In this document: positions 18,933 through 27,247 of the stretch, in pieces
Position numbering within the stretch: the stretch's first letter is position 1
How the letters are laid out: the number at the start of each line of letters is the position of its first letter
Position numbers and translations under genes: made by a program
Notes under the pieces: generated by a model
The model's input: only the letters and a program-made list of their open reading frames with translations
The model's database searches: none
Told to the model about the DNA's origin: nothing
From: Streptomyces melanogenes
GTDB lineage: Bacteria > Actinomycetota > Actinomycetes > Streptomycetales > Streptomycetaceae
Reading direction: 5' to 3'
DNA: 64,000 nucleotides
Assembly: GCF_014649795.1 (NCBI RefSeq)
Contig: NZ_BMTS01000004.1
Location: 310,001-374,000, forward strand

Positions 18933-21011
18933 ATGGCTGGTGCGCAGTCCTTCCCGGCCCGCGCGGGGGCGAGAGATCCGTCGCTGGTGGCCGGTGGTCT
19001 GCTGGACGTGCTCGGGGTGGCCGCGGTCGTCCTTGACGCCGAGGGCCGCATCCGGCTGTGGAGTCCGCAGGCCAAGCGGGTGTACGGGTACACCGCCCAG
19101 GAGGCGCTGGGGCAGTACGCCGCGAAGCTGCTGGTGGACGAGGAGCACCGCGATGTGGTGCTGCGGCTGTTCGCCCAGGTGATGTCCGGCGAGGGCACCT
19201 GGGCGGGCGTCTTCCCGGTCCGGCACAAGGACGGCAGCTCCCTCCTGGTGGAGTTCCGCAACGTGCGCCTGGAAGCCGACAACGGCCGTATGTTCGCACT
19301 GGGCCTGGCCTCCGAGCAGGCCACGCTGCGGCGGGTGGAGCGCGATCTGGCCCTGTCGCTGCGGCTCGTGGACCAATCGCCCATCGGCCTGGCGGTCCTC
19401 AACACCGAGCTGCGGTACGTCCTGGTGAACCCCGCACTGGAGCGCATCAACGGCGTTCCGGCCGACGAGCACCTGGGGCGCCGGATCGTCGACGTGCTGC
19501 CGTTCCTGGACGGGGCCACCGTCGAGGAACGGATGCGCGAGGTGATGGCGAGCGGGCGCCCGGTGCTCGACGAGTTCACCACCGGCCGCACCGCCGCCGA
19601 CCCCGAGCGGGACCACTCCTGGCTGGTGTCGGTGTACCGGCTCGACGACCAGGCCGGGCACGTCCTCGGCGTCGCGGTGTCCGTCGTCGACGTGACCGAG
19701 CAGCACGAGGCGGCCGTCTCCGCCGCCCAGGCCCGGCGCCGGCTGTCACTGATCGCGGACGCGTCCGTCCGTATCGGCACCACCCTCGACCTGGAGGTGA
19801 CGGCCCGCGAGCTGGCCGACGTCGCCGTCCCGGAGGTGGCCGACATCGCGGCCGTCGACGTGCTCGACACCGTCCTGGCCGGTCCCCGGCCGGGGGAGGC
19901 GGACGGCGCCGTGCGGTTCCGCGCGCTGGCGCTCAACGCGGCCTACCCCACCCCGGCCACCGAGGCAGCCGACGCGGTCGGCGACGTCGCCCTGTACGGA
20001 CCCACCCGGCTGGTGACCCAGTGCGCCCGCACCGGCCGCCCCGTCCTCGTCCCCCGGGTACGCCCCCAGGACCTGCCGCGCATCGCCCGCAACGAGGACG
20101 CCGTGCACCTGCTCGCCGCCGCCGGAGTCCACTCCTACCTCGCCGTCCCGCTCATCGCCCGCGGCCAGGTCCTCGGCGCGCTCGACCTCAAGCGCGCCCG
20201 CAACCCCGCCCCGTTCAGCAAGGACGACGTGCTGCTGGCCACCGAACTCGCCGCCCGCGCGGCGGTGTCCATCGACAACGCCCGCTGGTACCAGCGCCAG
20301 CGCGAGACGGCCCTGATGCTCCAGCGCCATCTGCTGCCCCAACGCCCCGCCGCACCACGCGGGTTGGACATCGCCTACCGCTACCAGCCGGCCGCGGCCG
20401 ACGACGAGACCGGCGGCGACTGGTTCGACGTCATCGCCCTCAGCGGCGACCGTACGGCCCTGGTCGTCGGCGACGTGATGGGCAGTGGCATCAACGCCGC
20501 CGCCACCATGGGCCAACTGCGCGCCACGGCCCGCGCCCTGGCCCGGCTCGACCTTGCCCCCGCGACCGTGCTGACCCATCTGGACGCCGCCACCGCCGAC
20601 CTGGGCGATGCGACGGCGACGTGTGTGTACGCGCTCTACGACCCCCACACGCACCTGTGCCACATCGCCGTCGCCGGCCACCCGCCGCCGGTGCACCTGC
20701 GTCCCGGCCGCCCGCCCCGGCTCCTGGACCTGCCCACCGGAGCGCCGCTGGGCGTGGGCGGCGTCCCGTTCTCGACCACCGCCGTCACCCTCGACCCGGG
20801 CGACGACCTCGTCCTGTACACCGACGGTCTGATCGAGACCCGCGACCAGGACATCGACACCCGGCTCGCGACCCTCACCGATCTGCTGACCGGCCCCAGC
20901 CGCCCGCTTGAGGACACCTGCGACTTCCTCCTCGCCGCCCTGCGCCGCCCGGACACCCACGACGACGTGGCCCTGCTGATCGCCCGGGCCCACGCCCTCA
21001 CGGCCACCTGA
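18933..21011 (+). CDS. SpoIIE-type PP2C phosphatase with two PAS and one GAF domain
   Basis: A 692-residue soluble protein. PAS 1 is near residues 15-130 (VVLDAEGRIRLWSPQAKRVYGYTAQEALG), PAS 2 near 135-255 (PIGLAVLNTELRYVLVNPALERINGV), GAF near 270-440, and the PPM/SpoIIE phosphatase covers the last 240 residues. Phosphatase motifs are GGDWFDV, GDVMGSG, YTDGLIETRDQD and THDDVALLIA. The start is ATG 18933, with AGGAGG at 18921-18926 and six bases between; the upstream open frame has no domain content. It is a second sensor phosphatase able to act on STAS antagonists such as 17823. PAS ligands are unknown. Confidence 0.92.
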   Translation: MAGAQSFPARAGARDPSLVAGGLLDVLGVAAVVLDAEGRIRLWSPQAKRVYGYTAQEALGQYAAKLLVDEEHRDVVLRLFAQVMSGEGTWAGVFPVRHKDGSSLLVEFRNVRLEADNGRMFALGLASEQATLRRVERDLALSLRLVDQSPIGLAVLNTELRYVLVNPALERINGVPADEHLGRRIVDVLPFLDGATVEERMREVMASGRPVLDEFTTGRTAADPERDHSWLVSVYRLDDQAGHVLGVAVSVVDVTEQHEAAVSAAQARRRLSLIADASVRIGTTLDLEVTARELADVAVPEVADIAAVDVLDTVLAGPRPGEADGAVRFRALALNAAYPTPATEAADAVGDVALYGPTRLVTQCARTGRPVLVPRVRPQDLPRIARNEDAVHLLAAAGVHSYLAVPLIARGQVLGALDLKRARNPAPFSKDDVLLATELAARAAVSIDNARWYQRQRETALMLQRHLLPQRPAAPRGLDIAYRYQPAAADDETGGDWFDVIALSGDRTALVVGDVMGSGINAAATMGQLRATARALARLDLAPATVLTHLDAATADLGDATATCVYALYDPHTHLCHIAVAGHPPPVHLRPGRPPRLLDLPTGAPLGVGGVPFSTTAVTLDPGDDLVLYTDGLIETRDQDIDTRLATLTDLLTGPSRPLEDTCDFLLAALRRPDTHDDVALLIARAHALTAT

Positions 21012-21022
21012 TCGGCTCACAC

Positions 21023-22687
21023 CTACATCTGCGTGCCGAAGTCCTGGGTCCACCAAGGGCCCCCGGGGCCGTTGTGGATGCCGACTCCCAGCTCCTTGAA
21101 GGCGCAGTTGAGGATGTTCGCGCGGTGCCCGGGGCTGTTCATCCAGGAGTTCATGACGTCGGCCGGGGTCTGCTGGCCGCGGGCGATGTTCTCGCCGTAG
21201 GTGGACCACTGGTATCCGGCGGCGTGGATGCGCTCGCCGGGGCCCGACCCGCTCGGGTCGGTGTGGTCGAAGAAATCCTGTGCCGCCATGTTGTCGGAGT
21301 GGCGCTGCGCGGCCGTGGCGAGCTTGGAGTTGTCGCTCACGGGGCCGCAGCCGTTCTTGGCCCGCTCGGTGTTGACCAGCGCGATCACCTGCTGGGCGGT
21401 CGAGCCCTGCTTGGCGAGGGAGTTCGGCACCTTGGGCGCGTGCGACGAGGGGGTCTTGGCGGTGGCGGTGTGCGGCGCGGGGCTGTGCGCGGTGGGCTTC
21501 GGTGAGGCGGACGAGTGACTCGGGGACGGCGATGAACTCGGCTTCGAGGAAGGGGAGTTGGGGGTGCGCGTCGGCCCCGTGGCGGTGGCGCCGTCGGGGC
21601 TCGCCGCTGTGACGGTGCCGTCGGCCGGGGCGTCGGCGACCGCGGTGGGAGGCCCGGACGGATCCGACGAGACGTGGATGACCACGGCGAGGCCGCCTAT
21701 CGCGGTGGCGCCCGCCAGCACCGCGGCGGCCCGGCGCCGCCGCCTGGCACGGTCGCGGTCGCGGCGGAGCTCGCCCCGGGTCGCCCCCTCGGAGGGTGCG
21801 CCCTTGCCACGGGGTGCCTGGCGGTGGCGGCCGGGCGGCGACGGCGGCCGCGGCGGCTCCACCGAGGCGACCGTCCCGTACGCCATGGGCGCGGTGGCCC
21901 GGTGCGCGGCCAGGGCCGCGAACAGACCCGCCGCCGAAGCCACCGGCACCAGGGCGAGCCCCGCCAGCAGGCCCTCGGGCGGTACGAGTCCAGTGGCGAG
22001 GCCGGAGCAGATGGGGCACACGCGGGTGTGCCGGGTGATGCGCTTGCGCCACAGCGAGGAGGGCACACCGTCCCAGAGCGAGAGCAGGCCGGTGAGTTCG
22101 TGGCAGCGCGGGGCGACCGCCAGGGTCCGCACCACCTGGCGCGACGCGTCGAGCCGCTCCTTCATGCGCTGCACGCGTACGGCGGTGTGCTGCGGGGTCA
22201 GTTCGAGCGACGCGGCCACCTCGGCGCGGGTCAGGTACCCCGCCGTTTCCAGCCACCACAGCGAGAGCAGCCCCCGGTCCTCGGGCTCCAGCCAGCGGGT
22301 GGCCTCGGCGGCCTCCCTGCGCTGCCCGGAGAGCCCGAGCCGCAGGATCGTCAGGTCGACGAAGTCGGCGCCGGGGTCGGGCAGGTCACTCGTCTCCTGG
22401 ATGCCGGTGCCGTCCGGCCGGGTGCGGGCGCGCTGCCAGTACTGGCGCAGTTGGTTCATGGTGATGGCCACCACCCACGACCGGAAGCTGGCGGGGTCAC
22501 GCAGCCCCGCGAGGCCGTCGAGCATCCGCAGCACGCTCTCCTGGACCACGTCGTCGACGTCGGCGTGACCGTTCAGCGCCCGACCGACGATGTTGTAGAC
22601 CAGCGGCAGGCAGGCCGCGACAAGTTCGTCCTGGGCGTGCTGATCGCCGGCTCGCGCCGCCTCGACCGTCGCCGTCCCGTACTCCAT
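21023..22687 (-). CDS. ECF sigma factor fused to ZAS-type zinc motif, membrane span and CAP domain
   Basis: A 554-residue fusion. Sigma region 2 covers about residues 5-90 (ADVDDVVQESVLRMLDGLAGLRDPASF) and region 4 about 130-185 (LTRAEVAASLELTPQHTAVRVQRMKERL). H220-x3-C224-x2-C227 matches the ZAS anti-sigma zinc motif. After a basic run (RRDRDRARRRRR) there is one hydrophobic segment at about 319-338, then a Ser/Pro/Thr-rich linker of about 85 residues and a CAP/SCP domain (about 430-554) with H463, GEN 498-500 and PGHRANIL 519-526. The basic run predicts a cytoplasmic sigma part and an exposed CAP part. ATG 22687 has GAGG upstream; ATG 22753 is less likely. The frame is uninterrupted. Confidence 0.9.
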   Translation of the reverse strand: MEYGTATVEAARAGDQHAQDELVAACLPLVYNIVGRALNGHADVDDVVQESVLRMLDGLAGLRDPASFRSWVVAITMNQLRQYWQRARTRPDGTGIQETSDLPDPGADFVDLTILRLGLSGQRREAAEATRWLEPEDRGLLSLWWLETAGYLTRAEVAASLELTPQHTAVRVQRMKERLDASRQVVRTLAVAPRCHELTGLLSLWDGVPSSLWRKRITRHTRVCPICSGLATGLVPPEGLLAGLALVPVASAAGLFAALAAHRATAPMAYGTVASVEPPRPPSPPGRHRQAPRGKGAPSEGATRGELRRDRDRARRRRRAAAVLAGATAIGGLAVVIHVSSDPSGPPTAVADAPADGTVTAASPDGATATGPTRTPNSPSSKPSSSPSPSHSSASPKPTAHSPAPHTATAKTPSSHAPKVPNSLAKQGSTAQQVIALVNTERAKNGCGPVSDNSKLATAAQRHSDNMAAQDFFDHTDPSGSGPGERIHAAGYQWSTYGENIARGQQTPADVMNSWMNSPGHRANILNCAFKELGVGIHNGPGGPWWTQDFGTQM

Positions 22688-22834
22688 GTTCACGCCTCGT
22701 CCACTCTCCCCGGGCCCCGGTGGTCTCCGGGCTCCAACCGACTGCTTCTCCACCGTGGGAGATCGGCGGGGGAGCGACGGATAACGAAAACGTGGAGGAA
22801 ATCTTTTTCCCCGCCGTTTCCCGGGCGTGCGGGG

Positions 22835-23701
22835 TCACCCCGTGCGCCGCCCGAGCAGGGCGAGACCCATGCCGCTGGCCGTGTAGTGGACTTCGCGCCG
22901 GTAGCGGTGGCTGGTGACCAGACCGGCGTCGCGCAGCACGGCGAGGTGCTGGGATACCGCGCCGAGGCTGAGGCCCGTACGCGCGGCCAGCTGCGTGGTG
23001 GTGGCCGGTGAGCTCGTGTCGGCGAGCACCCGGGCGCGGCTGCGGCCGAGCAGCCGCGCCAGGCCCTCGTCGGCGGTGCCGCGCCGCTCCCACAGGGTGC
23101 CCACGGCGCGCGCGGGGTACAGGACGCAGGGCGGCGTCGGGCCCCGGCCGGGCAGCAGACGGCAGCGGGTGGCGAACGCGGTGGGGACCAGGGTGATCCC
23201 GCCCCCGTCGAGCCCCCACTCGCCCCGTGGCAGGTCCACCGACACCAGCCGGTCCTCGGTCCACCGCAGGGTGGGGTGGAGGTGGGCGAACACCTCCTGG
23301 ATGCCGTCCTCGGCCAACTGGCGGGTGCGGTGGACGACGTCCGCCTCCAGGACGGCGCGGATGCGCGGCCAGTACGGCCGCACGGCGGCCCGCCACCAGG
23401 CGAACACCGCGTCACCCACCTCGGAAGGCACACCGGCGAGGGCGAGTTCCTCCTCGATCTCGGTGAGCGGACACCGTGGGGGAGGGGGCTCGAAACCGGC
23501 GAGTGCGGTACGCAGCGGATCGAGGCACCGAGCCAGCTCGCCGTCCTGGCGCAGGACCAATGCCTTCTTGATCCACGGCAGGTGGACGGCGTGCCGCCCG
23601 GGGTCCTCCGAAGCCCGCAGGCTCGCCACCGTCTCCCACAACGGCGAGATAGCGAACCGCAGGTTGACCAGATCGTCCACCCCGAACCGCACCGCTCCCA
23701 T
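22835..23701 (-). CDS. ArsR-family winged-helix regulator with DUF5937-like N-terminus
   Basis: A 288-residue regulator. The first 190 residues resemble DUF5937 (FGVDDLVNLRFAISPLWETVASLRA). The last 80 residues carry an ArsR winged helix (TTTQLAARTGLSLGAVSQHLAVLRDAGLVTSHRYRREVHY). It diverges from the MFS transporter at 23790, the usual arrangement in which such regulators repress the exporter. A palindromic element at 23731-23750 lies between them. The start is ATG 23701; a GTG at 23722 is the alternative. No metal-binding CxC box is seen, so the inducer is more likely an organic molecule. Confidence 0.88.
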   Translation of the reverse strand: MGAVRFGVDDLVNLRFAISPLWETVASLRASEDPGRHAVHLPWIKKALVLRQDGELARCLDPLRTALAGFEPPPPRCPLTEIEEELALAGVPSEVGDAVFAWWRAAVRPYWPRIRAVLEADVVHRTRQLAEDGIQEVFAHLHPTLRWTEDRLVSVDLPRGEWGLDGGGITLVPTAFATRCRLLPGRGPTPPCVLYPARAVGTLWERRGTADEGLARLLGRSRARVLADTSSPATTTQLAARTGLSLGAVSQHLAVLRDAGLVTSHRYRREVHYTASGMGLALLGRRTG

Positions 23702-23730
23702 GCCCCGCGCCCCCCCGATCACCCCATGAC

Positions 23731-23750
23731 GTTTTCGGTCAGACTAAAAC
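23731..23750. promoter_or_regulatory. Inverted repeat, candidate ArsR operator
   Basis: GTTTTCGGTCAGACTAAAAC: outer arms GTTTT/AAAAC and inner GTC-A-GAC, with one extra base in the left half. It sits in the 88-base gap between the divergent ArsR-type regulator and MFS genes and is AT-richer than its surroundings. Confidence 0.45.
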
Positions 23751-23789
23751 AATGGCCCGGCCGCCCCGCCGGTGGTGGAGTGCGCGATC

Positions 23790-25109
23790 ATGACGCTCTC
23801 CTCCTCCACGGACACCACCCCGGCACGGCCGGGCGCCCTGCTGCGCGACCGCGACTTCCGCAGGCTCTGGGCCGCCGACACGGTCAGCCAGGCCGGTACG
23901 GCCGTCACCGTCCTCGCGCTTCCCCTCATCGCCATCGGCGCCCTCGACGCGACCCCCTTCCAGGCCGGGCTGCTCATGACGTTCGAGTACCTCGGCTTCC
24001 TGCTCCTGGGGCTGTCCGCCGGGGCGTGGGTGGACCGGGCGCGCCGCCGCCGGGTCATGGTCGCCGGTGACCTGGGCCGCGCCGCACTGCTGGCCTCGGT
24101 GCCCGTCGCGAGCGCGCTGGACGTGCTGAGCCTGCCCCAGCTGTACGCGGTGGCCTTCGGCGTGTCCGTGTGCACGGTGTTCTTCGACGTGGCCGCCCAG
24201 AGCCACCTCCCCCAACTCGTCGACGGTCCCCGGCTGATGGAGGCCAACGTCAAACTGGAGGCCGGCCGCACCCTCACCCAGGCCGCGGGTCCCGGTGCGG
24301 GAGGCGCGCTCGTCGGGGCGCTCACCGCACCCCTCGCCGTCGTGGTGGACGCCGTCAGCTACCTCGCCTCCGCGCTCCTGCTCACCCGCGTACGCCGCCC
24401 CGATACAGTGCCGCCCGCGTCGACGACGACGCCGGGCCTGCGCGGTGAGATCACCGAAGGGCTGCGCTTCCTCTTCGCCCACCGGACGCTGCGGGCGCTC
24501 ACCCTCACCTCGGCGATCTCCAACCTGTGCGGCACGATTGGCGCGTCCATGCTGCTCGTCCTGCTCGCCGGAGACCTCGGCCTCTCCCCGTTCCTGTGCG
24601 GTCTGGTGTTCACCGCCGAAGCCGTCGGCGGCTTCCTCGGCAGTCTGCTCACCACGAGGATCGCCGCCCGCCTCGGCCAGGGACCGGCGATGTGTCTGTC
24701 CGTGCTGACCAGTGGGGTGCTCTGGTTGCTCGCGCTGCCCTTCTACGAGTCCGACTGGCGCTTCGCGCTTGCCGTCGCGCTCCAGGGCCTCGGCTGGACG
24801 GCGTTCATGACCTTCAAAATCACCTCGGTTGCCCTGCGCCAGCAACTCTGCCCGCCCGCGCTCCTGGGCCGGATGACGGCGACTTTTCGGTTCGTGGTCT
24901 GGGGCTCCATGCCGATCGGCGCACTCCTGGGCGGCACCCTGGCCGAGCACTTCGGTGCCCGCACGGCGCTGTGGGTGGGAGCGCTGGGCGAACTGCTCGC
25001 CGTGGTGCCGGTGTTCCTCGCCACGGTGCGAAACGTACGTATGTCCGTGTCCGACCAGGGGCACGGGGCTCGGCGGACAGGTGCTGTCCGCCGAACTCCG
25101 TGCGGCTGA
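23790..25109 (+). CDS. MFS transporter (EntS/MFS_3-like drug exporter)
   Basis: A 439-residue 12-span permease. The first loop motif reads GLSAGAWVDRARRRRVMV, the typical MFS motif A position between helices 2 and 3. The N-terminus LLRDRDFRRLWAADTVSQAGTAV is typical of the MFS_3 exporters. The ATG at 23790 is chosen over GTG 23772 because GGTGGTGGAG gives proper spacing. It diverges from the ArsR-type gene and shares the operator candidate, so it is probably derepressed by the exported compound or its relatives. The C-terminal tail beyond helix 12 (about 30 residues) is basic. Confidence 0.88.
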   Translation: MTLSSSTDTTPARPGALLRDRDFRRLWAADTVSQAGTAVTVLALPLIAIGALDATPFQAGLLMTFEYLGFLLLGLSAGAWVDRARRRRVMVAGDLGRAALLASVPVASALDVLSLPQLYAVAFGVSVCTVFFDVAAQSHLPQLVDGPRLMEANVKLEAGRTLTQAAGPGAGGALVGALTAPLAVVVDAVSYLASALLLTRVRRPDTVPPASTTTPGLRGEITEGLRFLFAHRTLRALTLTSAISNLCGTIGASMLLVLLAGDLGLSPFLCGLVFTAEAVGGFLGSLLTTRIAARLGQGPAMCLSVLTSGVLWLLALPFYESDWRFALAVALQGLGWTAFMTFKITSVALRQQLCPPALLGRMTATFRFVVWGSMPIGALLGGTLAEHFGARTALWVGALGELLAVVPVFLATVRNVRMSVSDQGHGARRTGAVRRTPCG

Positions 25110-25163
25110 TGCCGTACGGCGAGAGAGTCATCGACCCGGTCCAACCCCGGCGGAGGAGAAGGG

Positions 25164-25814
25164 TCAGGCCTTCGCGGGCACGGCGTCGGCGGTGGGCGTC
25201 GCAGCCGCTTCGGCGGACTTCTTGTCCGGGGCGGTGTAGAAGACCGAGCCCTGCTTGCGCTCCCGCTCCAGCTCGCCCTTGGCGACGAGCGCTTCGAGGG
25301 TGTTGCGGACGACCTGGGGGCTGGTCTTGCGGTCGGGGTGGGCGGTGGTCAGTTCGGCGAGGACGTCGGAGACCGTACGCGGCTCCTGGTGTCCGGCGAA
25401 GAGGCCGAGCACGACCTCGCGCAGGGTGGGGCCGGAGGTCTCCGCCTTGCTCCGGGAAGCGGTCTTCGCCGGAGCGGTGTTCTTGCGCGGGGCCCGGGCG
25501 GGCTTGGCCGCGGCGGCCTTGACCTCGGTCTTCTTCGTCCGGGGGGTGGGCACCTTGGCCGGTGCGACGGCCTTCGCGGGAGCGGCCTTCGTGGCCGCGG
25601 CCTTCTTGGGGGCGGCCTTCGCCGGGGCGCCGCCGAGGGTGTGCTGCATGGTTTGCAGCAGGCCGTGGTCCCGCTCCAGGGCTTCGAGTTGCCCCTTCAG
25701 TGTGTCGAGTTCGGCGCGAATACGTGACTGGTCCTGCTGGTTGGCGTCCAGATCGGCGGTGACACGCGCCGCGTACTGGTCCTTGAGTGTGCTGGTGTCC
25801 GGCTCGTCCGCCAT
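25164..25814 (-). CDS. Coiled-coil, Ala/Lys/Pro-repeat, winged-helix protein (H1-like linker)
   Basis: A 216-residue basic protein in three parts. Residues 8-60 form a short coiled coil (LKDQYAARVTADLDANQQDQSRIRAEL). Residues 60-130 are low complexity, with repeated AKAAPKKAAATKAAPAKA-like blocks resembling histone H1 tails. Residues 130-195 form a small winged-helix fold (LREVVLGLFAGHQEPRTVSDVLAELT ... VVRNTLEALVAKGELERER) of the BlaI or marR-like size. The ATG at 25814 starts MADEPDTST. The mixture suggests a DNA-binding, possibly nucleoid-associated, regulator. I do not recognise a named family. It converges with the MFS gene, 54 bases away. Confidence 0.78.
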   Translation of the reverse strand: MADEPDTSTLKDQYAARVTADLDANQQDQSRIRAELDTLKGQLEALERDHGLLQTMQHTLGGAPAKAAPKKAAATKAAPAKAVAPAKVPTPRTKKTEVKAAAAKPARAPRKNTAPAKTASRSKAETSGPTLREVVLGLFAGHQEPRTVSDVLAELTTAHPDRKTSPQVVRNTLEALVAKGELERERKQGSVFYTAPDKKSAEAAATPTADAVPAKA

Positions 25815-26164
25815 GGGAGTTCGCTTTCCTCGTGCTGGATGATGCCGCCGGATGCCGGCCCTTGCTGCGGGCACAGCACAGGCGAGTTCTCAAAAAGATA
25901 CACACCTCACCCAAACAAACGCAGCCCGTCTGAATCGGCTGCACACTAAAGAGTTGATGAGAGAAACGGTGAATCTCCCGATCATGCGAGGGATCACCGG
26001 CCGGGGAGCACGTCCTACGACCGGCGTGGTAGGTGTGGCGAAGTCGCCTACCACGAAAGTTCACCCGGGATGAAACCCTCGCCTGATGCCTCGTCAGCAG
26101 CGGTGACCTAGGGTGCGGTTGCCGGAATTCGGACGGGAAATCGGACGCGAAAACGGGAGATGAC
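25815..26164. other. 350-base intergenic region, AT-richer, with one hairpin
   Basis: Separates the divergent H1-like gene and the secreted peptidoglycan-binding gene. No reading frame with protein character was seen. It contains AT-rich stretches near 25890-25965 that probably hold promoters, and a 9-bp inverted repeat (CGTGGTAGG / CCTACCACG, 26025-26033 and 26047-26055). Confidence 0.5.
26025..26055. repeat. 9-bp inverted repeat (hairpin or operator) upstream of peptidoglycan-binding gene
   Basis: CGTGGTAGG at 26025-26033 pairs with CCTACCACG at 26047-26055 around a 13-base loop. It lies 110 bases before the ATG at 26165. It could be an operator or an mRNA structure; no riboswitch consensus was recognised. 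Confidence 0.35.
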
Positions 26165-26548
26165 ATGAGTGCTGTCGACGTACGCCGGGTGTCGGTCGCT
26201 CTGAGCGCCGCCGCGCTGATGGTGGGGAGCCTGCTGGGCGCCACCGCGGCGCAGGCCAAGCCGGGCGTCGCCAACATCGGTACGGGATCGGGGAACAAGG
26301 CCGGGATCAAGTGCGTCCAGCGCGCGTTCAACGCGTACGCGGGCACCAGGCTGACCGTGGACGGCGTGTACGGAAAGAACACCAAGGACGCCGTGGTGAA
26401 CTTCCAGCGCTTCTGGCGCCTCCCGGTCGACGGGGTCGTGGGCCCGAACACCGGCGGCACGATCGAGTTCATGGTGGCCCAGAACAACGGCGGCAAGGAC
26501 GTGTGGCGGACCAACGGCTGCTGGGCGGTGGTCCCGACCAAGAACTGA
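26165..26548 (+). CDS. Secreted peptidoglycan-binding domain protein
   Basis: A 127-residue exported protein. A signal peptide covers residues 1-31 (hydrophobic core VALSAAALMVGSLLGATAAQA, cleavage after AQA). The mature part carries a PG_binding_1 repeat: IKCVQRAFNAY ... LTVDGVYGKNTKDAVVNFQRFWRLPVDGVVGPNT. There are two cysteines, C50 and one near residue 119, which may form a disulfide. No catalytic domain is attached, so it is probably a cell-wall-binding or structural protein. GGGAGATGAC precedes the ATG. The 350-base upstream region suggests its own regulation. Confidence 0.88.
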   Translation: MSAVDVRRVSVALSAAALMVGSLLGATAAQAKPGVANIGTGSGNKAGIKCVQRAFNAYAGTRLTVDGVYGKNTKDAVVNFQRFWRLPVDGVVGPNTGGTIEFMVAQNNGGKDVWRTNGCWAVVPTKN

Positions 26549-26754
26549 CCCGGGCCGCACAGCGGCCGGTGCACGTGCTGCCACCTGGGGTGCGACCGGC
26601 ATCACCGGCATGATCGGATCGGCACGGGGCACCCGAGACCCCAGGCCCCGTCGCGTCCCCCGTCGCGGCGGGGTCGCCCCCGCCCCCGTACCCTGTGCGG
26701 TCGGCCCGGCGGTGGGCGAGGCGGTTCCCTCACGAAAGCGAGGGGGATTGACCC

Positions 26755-27228
26755 ATGGGAACCCTGGGCAAGTGCGCAGGGGGTGAGTGCGGGCGGTTCC
26801 GCATGCAGGACGGGGGCAGTGAGGTGAGTGAGGAGACGGCTCCTACCGGGAGGACCGGGCTCGTGCCGGTCGACGCCGCGGAGGCGCGCAGGCGGGTGAA
26901 GGCCCTGCTGGGCGCCGTGCTGGGCAGATCGCCGCTGTGGACGCAGGAGACGGTGGTCGCGGACGCGCTGCTGGTGACGTCGGAGCTGGTGACGAACGCG
27001 CTGCGGCACGCGGGCGGTGTCACCGCGTTCGAGGCGATGGCGGACCGCGTGGGGCTGCGGCTGGTGGTCGAGGACGCGAGCTGCGGGCTGCCGTCCACGA
27101 AGGAGCCGAGCGGCGACTTCACCCCCGGCGGCTACGGCTGGCCGATGATCTGCCGCCTGGCGACCAGCGTCACCGTCAGCCTGCTGCCGTCGGGAGGCAA
27201 ACGCATCCAGGTCTTCGTGCCGCTGTAG
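26755..27228 (+). CDS. RsbW-like ATP-binding protein
   Basis: A 157-residue GHKL ATPase of the anti-sigma/serine-kinase family, with N box LLVTSELVTNALRHAGG and G region GGYGWPMICRLATSVTV. The domain covers residues 45-157. The first 40 residues are not conserved, so ATG 26803 or GTG 26824 are possible starts. ATG 26755 has a GAGGGGG ribosome binding site that can pair with CCCTC just upstream. It lies 1.4 kb from the second SigB/SigF-type sigma gene at 28636, but no sequence evidence links the two. Confidence 0.82.
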   Translation: MGTLGKCAGGECGRFRMQDGGSEVSEETAPTGRTGLVPVDAAEARRRVKALLGAVLGRSPLWTQETVVADALLVTSELVTNALRHAGGVTAFEAMADRVGLRLVVEDASCGLPSTKEPSGDFTPGGYGWPMICRLATSVTVSLLPSGGKRIQVFVPL

Positions 27229-27247
27229 TCGTGGCGGCGCGAGGGGC

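Noticed and set aside
25815..26164. c-di-AMP (ydaO-type) riboswitch before the peptidoglycan-binding gene
   Set aside because: Such switches precede cell-wall genes in actinomycetes, but the conserved ydaO core sequences are not recognisable here; only one hairpin is present.
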